From Diphasiastrum complanatum (Eukaryota > Streptophyta > Lycopodiopsida > Lycopodiales > Lycopodiaceae), in assembly GCA_029204225.1 (NCBI GenBank), contig CM055098.1:48075247-48139246 (forward strand): a stretch of 64,000 nucleotides of DNA. The letters are read 5' to 3'. The notes beneath the pieces were generated by a model. The model saw only the letters and a list, made by a program, of their open reading frames with translations. It searched no databases and had not been told where the DNA came from. The position numbers and the translations under genes were made by a program. Positions 10,490 to 22,989 of this stretch are shown here, piece after piece; position 1 is the stretch's first letter, and each line of letters opens with the position of its first letter.

Positions 10490-13250
10490 TAAAATTACAT
10501 TTTTCTATCCCTAATAGAGTATGAAACCTCTCAAATTTACCTCTACCTAATGACTTAGTAAAAATATCTGCCTTTTGATCTTCAAATTTACACAAGATCA
10601 ATGGCTCTATCAAGAATTTTCTCTCGAACAAAATGGTAGTGTATTTCGATGGGCTTGGTTCGAGCATGTAAAATTGGATTTTTGGCAAGGTGAATGCAAC
10701 TTTGATTATCGCAAGATATAGTAGTCGCATCCACCTGTGGTTGACCTAAATCCACAAGCAATCTTCGTAACCATACTGCTTCTTGTGTAGCATTGCTGAG
10801 TGCTCGATATTCAGCTTCCATCGATGATAAGGCTCTTTTTGCTGTTCCATGAAATTGCAGCTGTACCATAACTGAATGTATGACCACTTGTAGATCTTCT
10901 GTCATCAATATTACCTGCCCAATCAACATCTGTATAACCTACCAACATTGGCGTTTCAGGCTGATCATACTTCAAACCAAAACTCAATGTCCCTCGAATG
11001 TATCTGAGAATACATTTAGCAGACTTCCAGTGTGCTTGACTAGGATCTTGCATAAATTGGCTAACAACACCAACAACATAAGAAATATCAGGCCATTTGT
11101 GTGTCAAATAAATAAAACTACCCACCAACTGTCTATACAAATAAGCATCCACTTTCTCAGATTCATCATATGCAGTAAGCTTCATGTTGACATCCATAGG
11201 TGTACTCAAAGGCTTACAATCTTGCATATTGTACTTATAAAACAAATCTCGTGCATATTTGCTTTGTGTAAGAAAGACCATGCTTTCCTTCTGCCATACT
11301 TCAATCCAAGACAATAGTGCATCAATCCTAGATCACTCATGTCAAAAGCTTTGGAAAGATCTGATTTTATCTCATCAATTAAGCTCTCATTACTTCATGT
11401 AATAATCAAATCATCCACGTACAACACAATGAATACTATATCTAAATCTTGCCTTAGAATGTAAAGATTAGGATCAGCATCACTCGTTATCATTCCCCTT
11501 CGCTTGAAGTGTTCATCAATGCAAGAGTATCAAGCCCGTGGTGCTTGGTTCAATCCATAAATGGCTCTGTTGAGCTTACAAACGAGATCCTCTCTCTCTG
11601 GCTCAACAAATCCTTGAGGTTGTACTAAGTACACCTCTTCATCCAGCACTCCATTAAGAAAAGCAGATTTAACGTCCATTTGTTGGATCTTCCAACCATA
11701 GAAAGCAGAAATAGCAATGATAGAACATATAGTTACCATCTTAGCTACGAGTGTGAAGGTTTCTTCAAAATCAATATCTTCCTGCTGCTCAAATCCTCTC
11801 GCAACCAACCGTGCTTTATACTTGTTGAGTTGCCCATCAGCTCCATATTTGATCTTGTATATCCATTTGCAAGTGATAGTGTCTTACCATCAGGTAGTTC
11901 AACCAAGTTCCACGTCCTATTTTTCGATATAGCTTCCATTTCTGTTTCCCTATGCTTCACGCCAATCCTTGTGCTCCTTTGCTTTATCAAAAGTTTTTGG
12001 TTCCTGAGCCTTGAGCACATAAGCCATTAGGCTAGATTCATCTCTAATCTTGCAGGAGGTTTTCGATTTCTACTTGATCTTCTAAGCTCTCCCTACTCAC
12101 TTGATTCGGGAGTATCTCCCTTATTAGCATCACTTGTTACTGACAAGTACCACTTAGGCACTCTCCTAGGAATCTCATTATTGACCTTGTCTTTTTCCAT
12201 TGGCTCTTCCATATCGACACCAACTTCTTTCTTCACTTGCACTTTAGCTTTATCATCAAAGGGATCAATTGTCAATTTTATTTGGCCATTTTGACCCATC
12301 TCATCAAAAGTAGCATCTCTGGAAATCACGATCTTTTGTGCATCTGTGTCATACATCTTGTATGCCTTGGCTGTTTCATCATATCCAAGGAAAATATACT
12401 TAAGAGCTTTTGCATCCAGCTTCTTTCGTTTTTCATCAGGTACATGAGCATAAGCATCACAACCAAATATTTATAAATGAGAAACATTAGGTTTCTTTCC
12501 AGTAAAAGCTTCGTAAGGTGTCTTACCCTCCATGGACTTCGTAGGACACCGATTCAAGATATGAGTAGTTGTGTTGCATGCTTCTGCCCAAAAAGTATTT
12601 GGCAAACCCTTGCTCTTAAGCATTGCCCTAGCCATCTCCACAATGGATCTGTTTTCCATTCTGCAGCTCCGTTCTGTTGTGGCGAATAGGGTGAAGTGGT
12701 TTGTCTCTTGATCCCTTGATCCTTGCAGAAATTTATAAACTATGTTGAAAAATACTCACCGCCACCATCTGATCTGAGGGTCTTAATATAACAACATGTT
12801 TGTTATTCAGCTAGAGCCTTGAACTCTCTAAACTTGGCAAAAGCATAAGATTTCTTGCTTATGAAATAAATCCAGATATGTCTACTATAGTCATCAATGA
12901 ATGTGCTGAAATAGTAACAACCACTAATGGACCTAGTTTGTATTGGTCCACACAAATCACTATGAACAAGATCAAGAATGCCATTGGCTCTTCTTGCTCC
13001 ATCTTTGGGAAATCTCTCTCTATGCTATTTTCCCAAAATGCAACCCTCACAATTTTTTCCTTCAAAAGAGATATTAGGCAATCCAACAACTAGATTACTT
13101 TTTTTTTTAAGGATTTGCAAGCTTTGAGCACTGATATGACCAAACCTTCGATGCCAAAAATCACTTCGATTATCAACAGTGCTTAGCATAGCTTGAGAAA
13201 ATATCTCGCATTCAATTTGTAGAGTTGATTCCTGTTGACTCTAGCTCCTG
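10490..13250 (-). pseudogene. Ty1/copia pol C3 (preintegrase-integrase-RT-RNase H)
   Basis: From high to low coordinates: a decayed GAG-pre-integrase domain (about 13240-13030), integrase core with ILDLVHSDLCGP and FIDDYSRHIW, SDGGGEYFST, then SPQQNGAAE with the frame breaking near 12660 and AEACNTTTHILNRCPTKS at about 12597. RT follows: ARGFEQQEDIDFEETF, MDVKSAFLNGVLDEEVYLVQ and IYGLNQAPRA (11808-11530), then SKYARDLFYKYNMQDCKPLS. RNase H has LVGYTDVDWAGNIDDRRSTS, SSMEAEYRAL and CDNQSCIHLAKNP, ending with DIFTKSLG at about 10545. Stops and frameshifts are frequent. Gag and protease are missing from the 13250 side. Confidence 0.92.
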
Positions 13251-13273
13251 TAGCAATTACTTTGTAGTGATTC

Positions 13274-13996
13274 TTGATGTCTTTGACAAGACATTTTCAT
13301 TGTCAAACCCAAGGAGCGCGGTGGGTACATCCTACCCAACCTGGATCACACAAGACTCACAAGGAAGCCGTTAAGCTCTTGGATCCACAACCTACCTGGC
13401 GACATCAACTTTTCATGCAAAGCAAAACATCCATGGAACGATATCTCGAAGCCCCGACATACGTGCGCATCAATCCATATTATTACCCGATGGCACGTAG
13501 AGAACCATTTTCCAACACAAAGTGGGAAAACAAGATTTATTGGCCCAAGCTAACTGGTGTACATACCGGCAATCCCGCAAACGACATGATTACCAATTGC
13601 CGTGTCTTTCACCAGAAATATCATGGCAACCCGGATCGGGATGTGTGCTACTTTGCAGATAATTGTGGCTTGGTTGCTTTCTTGGCAGAACTCAATGGCT
13701 ATTGGGATAGAGGCAGACAGAAACAGATCACCAATGTGGCCCATCTTTATTATCGTGCCGCCCTCACTTCCGTGTTGCACATCGATATGGTGGAACTCTG
13801 GATGATCCACGGCTTCTTGCAAGGCATGCTAAATTACTATAAATAACTACCCTTCCTCAATAAATTGCATTGGAAAATGGTGGAAGACATTGGCGATAAA
13901 ATCTATCAGATCTGCCAACAACACTCCCACCTCCAGGAAGCTCAAAAGATCCAGGAAGAAAAAGCTTCGATTGGTGTGGGACCACCAATCCAATAA
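13274..13996 (+). pseudogene. ORF-X copy 1: non-pol retroelement reading frame, C-terminal part
   Basis: An open frame of 190 codons (to a TAA at 13844) can be followed after that stop in the same frame to a second TAA at 13994-13996, just before a polypurine tract and LTR start. I recognise no characterised family. The middle shows YLEAPTYVRINPYYYP, then a Cys/Trp-bearing stretch and NVAHLYYRAALTS, matching YLKAPAWKRIDPFYIP and MAQLYYRAAFMS on the minus strand near 31.5-31.95 kb. The tail (FLNKLHWKMVEDIG) also has a counterpart there. The N-terminal part is cut off by the copia C3 junction near 13290. What it does is unknown; its place just upstream of the 3' LTR suggests an element-encoded accessory protein. 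Confidence 0.6.
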
Positions 13997-14600
13997 GGAG
14001 GGGGATAATGTTAGCATACGAAAATAACAAAGAGAGAAATAAAGCTCCATGGCATGTGTTTTGTATGTCCACGTATGAGTGTCTGTTAATAAACTTCCGC
14101 CATGGCATGTGTTTTGTAAGCCCATGAGTAGAAGCTTAAATGATAATAAAATAGCTTAAACTTAGATTTAGAACTTAAACTTAGGATACTTAAGATTAGA
14201 AATATCTTGTCTTAAGTTTTCCAAGTTAAGAAACTTTGAAGTTATAAATCCTAAGTTAGAAGTTCTAGAAAGGCTAGAATAGATTAGTCCCATAAGTTAG
14301 TGGATACTTATGGAAGACCCTCCTTGCCATAAAAGGAGAGGTATTTGCCTTGGAAATTAAACTTTTGAGATTAAGCTATCAAGTTCTCTATTTTTGAGAT
14401 TATCTCTCTATTTCATTTGTGTTCCCTTTGGGAAGGTGCATAGCTTGAGGGAAGGTGCTCGGGCCTCCTCTTGCCTCATCCTCATTGGTTTGTATCGTGG
14501 CATGTACTTTGTTGATTGATTATTAGTTAGCCACAAATTTGCAATATACTTTGGGGTTTTGGCTTCAAACTAACTTTTGATATGTGAGTTTTGATGGATG
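13997..14600 (+). repeat. polypurine tract and 3' LTR of a gypsy-like element
   Basis: AAGGAGGGGGATAA (13994-14007) precedes TGTTAGCA at 14009. Nearly the same boundary (GGGGTGGATAA then TGCTAGCA) marks the 3' LTR of the 30.1-41.3 kb gypsy element read on its own strand. The LTR contains a short direct repeat CCATGGCATGTGTTTTGTA (about 14048 and 14100). Its end is not defined; 14600 is an estimate. Confidence 0.6.
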
Positions 14601-14720
14601 GATCACATAAGTCAATAGAAATTTTTTTAATATCCCTTCTGCAATAAAGTCATTGTTAACATCTTCAAAATGAACTTGAAGAATATTCTCATTACCACTG
14701 ATCCATCATCTAGGATTACT

Positions 14721-14806
14721 TAGTGTTGTTCACTAATACTCGGAGATAGTTGTTCTTCACTAATACTCGGAGATATTAGTGTTGTTCACTAATACTCGGA
14801 GATAGT
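14721..14806. repeat. short tandem repeat, three units of 25-30 bp
   Basis: Three imperfect units sharing TTCACTAATACTCGGAGATA follow each other. They differ by small insertions (TTGTTC versus GTGTTGTTC at the unit joins). Confidence 0.85.
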
Positions 14807-16789
14807 TATTCCAGTAATTCCTATGAGTTTCAGGTGTTTGTCATCCTCCACCATGGGTGGTATTGTTGTTCAGTGTACACGTTCTTTTCTTATGGTATGG
14901 CTTTTGGATCGTGCTGGAAAAATTACTCATGAGCAAACAATATTTCTATCCTAATTGGGAGTGCATTTTCAAGTGTAAGATGACGACATTGGTAGGGGTA
15001 GTTTCATATAATCCACTTCTGCTAGGCACTCATCCACACTAGTGTACATTCTTTTAGGCAGTTGGCACGATATCTATCCTTCAATCAGTGATTTCTTGAG
15101 GTGTGTGTCAAGACTAGGAATTCTCCCTCTCAATTGTGATCATAGTTAGTGATGTGTATCCTAGGATCCCTCCTTAGTGAGTACTGGTATTACCCCTCTG
15201 TGGTGTGGAGTTATGATATGATTTGTAAAGTGTACATGTGCCTGAATCTTTTACTTGCGTAGCTTTTCTATTCCCCACACTTAAACAATACTTTCAACTT
15301 CACTCATCATCCCCATTATATCCCGACCCAACATCGTTCATATAATCGTTTAGCTTTTATCCTAATCGTATCAGGACGTCTTGCTTAGTATCATGAGGGG
15401 TTTTTAAAAATTGCGGTGTAACATTCATAGTCTTGTCGGTGGTAATGTCATACGCAATTTTGGTAGGTGATTCTCTGTGAGATTGATTGATATATGACAT
15501 AAACGGTATTTAAACTCTTAACATTGAACTTTTTGGATATATATGGTCTTTGCAGTTTTACTAACGTCTTTGTCATGCTCAAGGGATCAACACACCTTGG
15601 GTATTAGGCGTTCGAGTGCTGGCCTCCCAAGGTCCATATGTTTCAACGAGTAACATGGGCGGGACGTTCTAGGTGCAGAATTTTCATTGTATGTTGGTTC
15701 TTTCCTAGCCTGGGAGGTCTGTTTCATCCTCATCAGGTATTAAAACCACCTCTGTGTGGGTCGACTTTTTCATAACAACATGAGACAACATTCCTGAAAA
15801 TATAGATTCATTACACAAATGACCAATCTCAACAAAGTCAACTCAGTTTACGTAACAGTTTATCGACATCATATGCAATCAACCCAATAAGTACTTGAAA
15901 TTTTTATATCAAACTCTCGTGTATTTAGACTCAAAGTATCATTCCCCATAAACACACATGTCAAACATCTATCCTGCAGATTATTGATCCTATACCATTC
16001 CAACCTTAGGTCTCGTTTTCTGTTTTTGAGATAGTCGGTCTTAACATTATAGACAACAAGCAATCCATTCTAGATTGTTGAAACTAGTTAACATGCTCAA
16101 TCTTATGCCATGATTATAAGTCATAGCAACAATACGTCCTAGAGCATTAACTAGCCATTTTTATATCATCCAGCTTCAGTAAGTAGAGACCACATTTTTC
16201 TATTAACACCTTCCACATCAATCCAACAGTCAGCTTAGCCAATTTACTTTCTGTTTCACAACCATTCCAGCTAGGTTAAGAGTGTCATTTAGTGTGGTTT
16301 TGTCTATGAAAGGTACTCATGACCACCAAAACAATGTTTATCCATTCAACACTAATTCAACAGCCAATAGTCAATCGACTATCAACTTCAAAATCAATAC
16401 TCAGTTTACCAGTCCAAGCTATACAAGAGTTCGCAAACTAACTTACCCCAAGATCACTCTGTCTGTCACTTCTCTATAGGTCCTTTGCGATGAATATAGG
16501 TCCTTTTCGATGTTTGTATGATTTCCACTAGTTCATAATGTATGTTGGCTCTGGCTTATTGTTGGTTGCTGCGTGGCTCAAGCTCCTCCTTCTGCACGAC
16601 CATTTGTTTCTGGTCTGACCGCTTCTTCCTTTCTAGAATCTGTGTGATGGCTTCACTCTAGCAAGAGGACTCCTTGGGTCCTAGGCTTAATATGGGGTGA
16701 TCTGAGTCAACGGCCCATCCATACGTTGAGCAACGATAAAGGGATAGGAGCAGCCTTTGTCAATAATCATAGTATTGATTTAAAATCGT
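14807..16789. other. unassigned region
   Basis: No protein signature of more than about 60 codons was recognised on either strand. The right end (about 16700-16789) resembles the end of the copia LTR at 46.1 kb (TGATTTAAAATCGTTCACA against TGATCTGAAATCCTTCACA), so part of this stretch is probably a decayed copia LTR. The rest may be old LTR sequence. Confidence 0.4.
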
Positions 16790-17448
16790 TCACATGTATC
16801 AGATCTTGTGTTTCAGGTTATTAAGAAAGCAATCATATCTATCAATGATTTGGAAAAGATATCTATGCTACAGCATGATAGATTGGATTCTACACCAAAA
16901 TCGAGTTTCTTGCATATGTAGATTGGATCTTTTGTAGATCAAAACTCTAAATAGGGTGATATTCTTGATCAATTCCAATTTCACAACATACTTACTGGAT
17001 TTGGCCAATTCTCAGACATTGGAAAAGCCTAAGTGGTGGCTACAAGATTGCATATCAAGTTTTAAGAATTGCATGTAGAAATTGAAATAGTCAATTTTTT
17101 GTGATTTTGTCAAAACCTTATTTTTTATTTGATCTCTAGATTGTGAGCTTACTGAACTTTTTTTTTTAGTGTGTTTCAATCTTAGGAAGTGGCAAGAGTC
17201 ATTAGATTGAGGATTGATCATAGGTTGATCAAGATTTCACTATTCTATGTGTTGATTTGCTTGGTATAAGTGCTAGAAGGTGAGAGGTTTCATATCTTTG
17301 TGATTTTCTTTTAAAACATTTGTTTTTGTTCAAAGGAGTGATTTGTGCATTGAAACATGTTGAAAGAAAGATCAGGTCATTGCTACATGGCTACATCAAG
17401 TGGATACATGTTGGAAGGCAATGATAGGCTTACCTCAAGTAACTATTC
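16790..17448 (+). mobile_element. copia leader and gag start (C6), left part
   Basis: This 0.66-kb stretch aligns by eye along its whole length with the leader of the copia element at 46150-46812: a decayed primer site (TGTATCAGATC), conserved landmarks such as GTCAAAACC and GTTGATCAAGATTTCACTA, and a gag start ending in GCTTACCTCAAGTAACTATT. The match stops sharply at about 17448, where CG-rich transposon sequence begins. Copia protease/integrase of the same strand reappears at 25549, which suggests a single element split by an insertion. Confidence 0.75.
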
Positions 17449-17459
17449 ATCGCGCACAA

Positions 17460-17960
17460 CAACACCCGCCGCGATTTGTGACATGTTCTGCGACTTGCGA
17501 CGTGTTTTGCGACGTTTTTTTTAATTTGTCACAGACGTCAAAAAAACACGTCGCTATAAGGTCGTCGGAATCCGACGACTTTAAAAAATGTCGCATTACG
17601 ACGGGCACAACGTGTCGGATTTCAAAACATATTTTCTCGATCACGCAAACCTGATCTGACGTTGACGTCGCATTGCGACATCCGACGTGTACGTCGCATT
17701 GCGACGTCCAAAGACGTCGCAAATGCTCTGACGTGGATGTCGCATTGTGACGTTTCGGAATTCATTCGGATTCCGACGTCTATAAACACAGAATGATGTC
17801 AAAATTTCACCGACAGACGTCCGACGCCCATCCGATGTATGCTTGGACGTCGGAATCCGACGTCCCATAAAGTTGTCGGATTCCGACGTCTGTTAACAGA
17901 ATGATTAAAAAATATGTTCGACGTCTATTCGACGCGTTAGGACGTTTGATTCCAACATCC
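17460..17960. repeat. CGACGT-rich subterminal repeats of the CACTA element
   Basis: About 500 bases carry many copies of a short word in both orientations: CGACGT, GTCGGATTCCGACGTC-type palindromes (about 17838-17863 and 17875-17891), GACGTCGCATTGCGAC. In En/Spm elements short subterminal repeats bind the element's TnpA-type protein; that role here is inference. Sequence on both sides is AT-rich and lacks these words. Confidence 0.75.
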
Positions 17961-18489
17961 CAAATTAGGTTAAAAAAATAAAAAAATGCGAAAAAAACAG
18001 CGCACGCATTTTTATCGGGCTGTTCTTGGAGTTGAGTTCTTGGAGAAGCGATGTTCGTGAATTGTTTTTAGAACAATATTTTTGAGTTGCATTCAACATT
18101 TGGATCAAACAACAAACTAAGCATGAGGTACTTTTCATTCTTAAACTACTTTTCATTTTATATTTTATTGCATTACTTCATGTTCATTATGAATGACAAT
18201 ACTTTATTGCATTGCTTTGTGCACATCATAAATTTCATTTAGATTTTTAGATATAATATTGATTGTTGTTTTGAATTTCGACATTTCTTAGTTGATTATT
18301 ACGTCAATCCACATCTCTAAATTTGACATTGCAATTTTAAAAAAAAAAAAACATTGCACATTTAAGCAATGGCAATATAGCACGATCATTTGCAATAATA
18401 ATATTTTTCATAATATGAATTAATGTATTACAAAATTGGTGCTTTAATGTTGCATGAGTCTAACATCAACTAAAACTTATAAACCTAAT

Positions 18490-19371
18490 CTACTCGTCGT
18501 CGTCGTGACGTCCAGTCTGCATGAACACAAGCAAACAAACTACATTAATATTTAATGCTTGATCGTATTAAATTTAATAAAATTGACGTTGAAATACAAA
18601 CCACATTAGTATAAATACAAAAACTAGTACTTACATTTGGAGGATGACCCTCGCTCTTTAGTTTGTCGACTGATGCATCGTACAATTCCCTGAAGGCAAA
18701 TTTGTACTCCTCTTTAGTTGGCAGACGTCCATAATCCGCCAACTATCCATGCATTCAATTGAAGTTGAAATTAATTTAGGGCTACGTTGAAGCAGCTAGT
18801 CATAATGCATATTAAAAAATAAAAGCAATAAAATCAAAGATAAACTATAAGACTAGTGTAAGTTCACTTACCATGCTTGTTTGCAATCTCGTCTTTCCAC
18901 TCGAGCCCAACCTAGGATTGTCTATCCCATGCATCCTAGCGGCCGCAACATCTTTCTGAATCTTGTATTTATTTGGTGTTCGTTCATCCGCTTTTACACT
19001 TCTCCTCGAATTCCTCTTCTTGTTGGAATTCGTCACGAAGGGTACCAATAACCTGTCGTTTATCGGCGGCAGGTTGTTCGAGCCATTTACTAAATAATCT
19101 GTCATCAAAATGACGTTGGCATAAAGAATAGAGTCGGTCCAAAACCACCCTCCCTTTTCTATTGGCAATTATATTGCCTTGAGGATCCACGTCATAATAA
19201 GGATTTATGGATGACTCTTCGGTTTGGGGCAGGAGCCGCGGCCTCTTGTGAGGGACCACCCTCATTTTAGCTATGCATATTTTGCAGTTGTGTTTTTTGC
19301 TCAAGAGTTAATGATTCATATAAAGTTTTTACAAATTCCCCCGAGCTTTCACCACTGCCTGACCCCGACAT
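18490..19371 (-). pseudogene. CACTA second gene, TnpA-like / plant transposase (Ptta/En/Spm-type) protein
   Basis: A spliced-looking gene starts at ATG 19371 with a Ser/Gly-rich N-terminus. The middle reads RVVLDRLYSLCQRHFDDRLF and KWLEQPAADKRQVIGTLRDE (about 19170-19030), then KYKIQKDVAAARMHGIDNPR (about 18970-18905). A GT donor follows ...QTSM at about 18873 and an AG acceptor at 18743 opens LADYGRLPTKEEYKFAFREL; another donor follows GHPPN at about 18636. A last short exon (DDDE stop, 18490-18519) follows an acceptor near 18520. Proteins of this type accompany the tnp2 transposase in CACTA elements and are thought to bind subterminal repeats. At least two frame changes between 19300 and 19000 do not fit splicing, so the copy is probably broken. 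Confidence 0.65.
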
Positions 19372-19639
19372 GATTACTACATACATAAACATACAATACA
19401 TTACAATAAACCCTAATATATTGAAATGAAATAGAAAAGCAAATCGATTACAGAACTTTAATGCATATTGGAGTGGGACTTTCATACCTGTGTTAACAAA
19501 TGCGTGTAGAGCTCAAACCTGCACCAAGATTGGCTTAAGAATCATGTAAGCGACAATGTATAAGAATAGGTATATCTAAAAATTAAAACATTAGAATCAT
19601 ACAATAATTTTATGTTATTTGTGTTTTGTACTTGTGCAT

Positions 19640-22243
19640 ATATGCAGTTTATCACAACGAGATGAATTACATTCAGATTAGTCTAGCGATGAAGACAATA
19701 CTCAAGTTAATAGGGTAAGTAATAAACATGCATGTGTTCTTGTTCATAAAAACTTTGTTATTATAAGTTAAAAAATTGTATTAAAGTGATATGTACTTGA
19801 TTTTTGTTTCTCGTAGGAAAATTATTTTCAAAATAAAATATGGTGCACATGCCTCAAGTGATGGACAAAAGATGCGTGAAAGACACATTGTTGAAAATCA
19901 TTTGTGGAAGTTTGGACGAAAAGAAGAAGGTCAACCATCGAATTTGGAAGATGTTGAGGTTTGTTAATTTTATATGATTGTTTTTTATTATAATCTTTGT
20001 CAATCTATATATGTCACTTATGAAATTTGTTTCATGTGTGTAGCCAATACATCGAATGCCATTCCACGGAGTTGATCCATCCGTGTTTAGTTACAATCAA
20101 CGTCAACTTTTTGATAGACATGAGAAAACAAAGAATGAAACAAATTGAAGAGGCAAACACAATTGGAAAAGAGAATAATCAACTTGATTCTAATGATTAT
20201 GATGATGAGGTGCAACATGATGAAGCAATGCACAACATGTTTGAATCTTACTTTGAAACAAATGAGAATGATGATATGCATGCATCTTTTAATGAAAACA
20301 GAGATCACGAACAATTTGAGATGGATGAAGACAAGATTCTATTGCGCAAGGAGACAGACACTTCTCTATATCCTGGAGCATCCATTTCGAGACTAGCTAC
20401 GTCCATTCTTATTCTAAACCTTCAAGCAACATACAAATGGAGTGATTGTAGTGTGACATCTTTATTTGGGTACTTAACGCATAACACAACTATTATACTT
20501 TATAGCATATTTACATTAAGTTAATTTTTTTTCTTTTTAACAACTCACATTGCTCTTTTTTTAGGTTGTTGCATCGAATACTTTCGAAAGAAAATGTGAT
20601 ACCTAAAACCCGAAAAGAAGCACGAAAGATGATGACCGTGCTTGGAATAGATTACGACACAATATATGCATGTCCAGAAGACCATGTTCTATATAGACGT
20701 GAGCATTCAGAAAAGCTTCAATGTCCAGTGTGTAACACTTCACGTTTTCGAGATGACGTACAAGGGGATAAAATGCCACGAAAAGTGTTACGACATTTTC
20801 CAATTATCCCATGATTGCAACGTTTATTTCGATGTAAATCTTTGGCACAACTAATGGATTGGCATGTCAAAAATTGATCTACGGATGATGTGATGCAAGT
20901 ACCAACTGATTCACCTGCATGGAAACATATTGAAGACCAATGGCCCGAGTTTAAGAACGAACCTCGTAATTTGAGATTTGGCCTTGCTATGGATGGCGTA
21001 AATCCTTTTAGCATTCAAGCATCAACTTGGTCCACATGGCCAATTGTGCTTGTTAACTACAACATACCTCCATGGTCTCGAGTATTAAAATGGGACACTT
21101 GTTATTGGCTTTATTGATTCCTGAAAAGTACAAGGCCAAGAACATGGATGTGTATCTTGCACCTTTGATCGATGAATTGTGCATTCTTTGGAATGGTATT
21201 CATGCTTATGACATCTCGAGACCTTTACAACAACGAAACTTTGTTGTTCATGGAATTCTAATGTGGACGATGCATGACTACCCCCGGTTAAAGCGAATGT
21301 TCAGGTATCTATAAAATGAATCTAATTCATTTTAGGGTTTAACGTTTGAGTATATTTAACTAAGCTTATGTTTAATTTGGTTTATGAACTATGCATATTT
21401 AACCACATCGGGTTACAATGCATGTTATATTTGTGGACCACTTTTGGAGGCTCGACATAGCACAAATATGTTAAAAAAAGTGGTGTACGAAAATCATCGC
21501 AAATACTTGCCGCTTGCTCATCCTTTTCGAAGGTTGAATAGGCAATTTCTTGGAGGGCGAGGAAATAATCCTCTAACTACACCACCACCCCCATGCATGG
21601 GAGTAGCGGAATGGCATGGTGAATGGCTTAAACTTCACGACGCTAATTCTTCATGGAATGAATCCATTGATGGTATGAAACGGTTGTCTATTTTCATAGA
21701 TTATCCTATTGGAAGAATTTATTGATAAACCATCTATTGGATCCTATGCACATATCCAAAAACGTCGGTGAATCCTTATGGAACCACATCATTGGCATAA
21801 AAGATAACTCCGTAGCTCGTAAAGATCTACATGCGGCTGATGTGAAAAGACCCTATTGGATTCAATACACCGAAGGTGGAGATGAGATTCTACCTAGCAA
21901 CTCTCATATGTTAAACATGTCATAAAACAAATGAGAACTCCAACATGCTATGCACATTCTTTATGCAAGTCATTTACCAAGGATGGTAAATTAAGTGGAT
22001 TGAAATCACATGATTGGGCATAAGATGTTGCAATTCATACTTCCACTTTCTATTCGAGGTCTCTTCAACGATGACGTACGAAATACGCTTTACAATTTGT
22101 CATTGATTATTAGGTTTGTATATTTTTTTAAGCACTTGTATAAATATGTGATATTCCAATTTTTTTATGTGTTAAACAACCTAATGTACTATCAATCTTG
22201 CAGGTGGATCTCCTCAAAAGAAATAAAAAATTGGATTCCGTGA
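19640..22243 (+). pseudogene. CACTA transposase, N-terminal and tnp2 catalytic region
   Basis: Short upstream exons (about 19640-19715 and 19818-19960, each with GT..AG-like borders) lead into an acidic exon (20040-20470) containing DTSLYPGAS. After an intron (about 20470-20564) the tnp2 region has a zinc-finger motif CPEDHVLYRREHSEKLQCPV (about 20671-20730), the catalytic-Asp context RFGLAMDGVNPF (20977-21012), VLVNYNIPPW, VYLAPLIDEL, MWTMHDYP and, in the frame from 21722, DPMHISKNVGESLWN. These match the order in plant CACTA transposases, which cut and rejoin element ends in the nucleus. Stops at about 20812, 20878 and 21116 and frame changes near 21090 and 21920 show it is inactive. Confidence 0.88.
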
Positions 22244-22255
22244 AAATCCAAATGA

Positions 22256-22846
22256 TTGAATGGTATGTTTGTTGGAAAGAGATTTTCCAATTTCCTTTTT
22301 GGATATACGAGTTCATCTTCTAGTGCATTTGGTCGAAGAAGATCAATTGCAGGACCTGTGCACACGAGATGGATGTTCTACCTTGAGTGCTTTCTGAAAG
22401 TTTTAAAAGGCTTTGTGAGACAAAAGGCAAGGCCAAAAGGTAGCATTGCAGAAAGTTGGCTTGTACAAGAATCTTTGTTTTATATTGCCGAAATAATCTC
22501 ACAATTGCATCCTGCAAGTCCAAAAATGTGGTGTGAAGATGATAATGAATGTGTTAAGGATGAAGTACCACAAAGAAATGGTGTGCAAAAAAGACTTTCA
22601 TCTCAATTAAAAGAGAAAATTGACACATTCATATTATATAATTGTGAACAAATGGAAAAGTGGATTTCAAAGTATGAAGAAGCCAAAAAGGAAAGAAACA
22701 TAACATTGAAACGAAGAAGAAATATCAATCAAAGAAGAAGAAGGACGTTGGAGAACGACGAACCTTTGGAGCCTTTACCTTCAAAATGCTTTTGTGAATG
22801 GGTTTTTGATACGATGCCAAAAGCATCCGAAACGGAGAAGAAGTGA
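22256..22846 (+). pseudogene. CACTA transposase, DUF4218 region
   Basis: A continuous frame of 196 codons ends at 22846. Residues about 25-80 carry the DUF4218 core: GPVHTRWMFYLECFLKVLKG then GSIAESWLVQESLFYIAE. The C-terminal third is Lys/Arg-rich. The usual HLLVHLVDE start is replaced by a different reading (GYTSSSSSAFGRRR) because the preceding bases (GAGTTCATCTTCTAGTGCATTTGGTCGAAG) are shifted. It continues the tnp2 region across an intron ending near 22203. Confidence 0.85.
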
Positions 22847-22989
22847 CCGAATTAGAATGAAAATTTGTTCGCGGATGTGGATGGAAGGTTAGTGTAATAT
22901 TGTTTATGTAAAGTTTTGTTTTTGTACTACTCAATATATGAATAGTATTTTTAATTACACACATTTGTTTTTTTTTTTTTTTTTTGTGT

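Noticed and set aside
10880-11317. 145-codon plus-strand frame
   Set aside because: Antisense shadow of the copia RT/RNase H coding on the minus strand.
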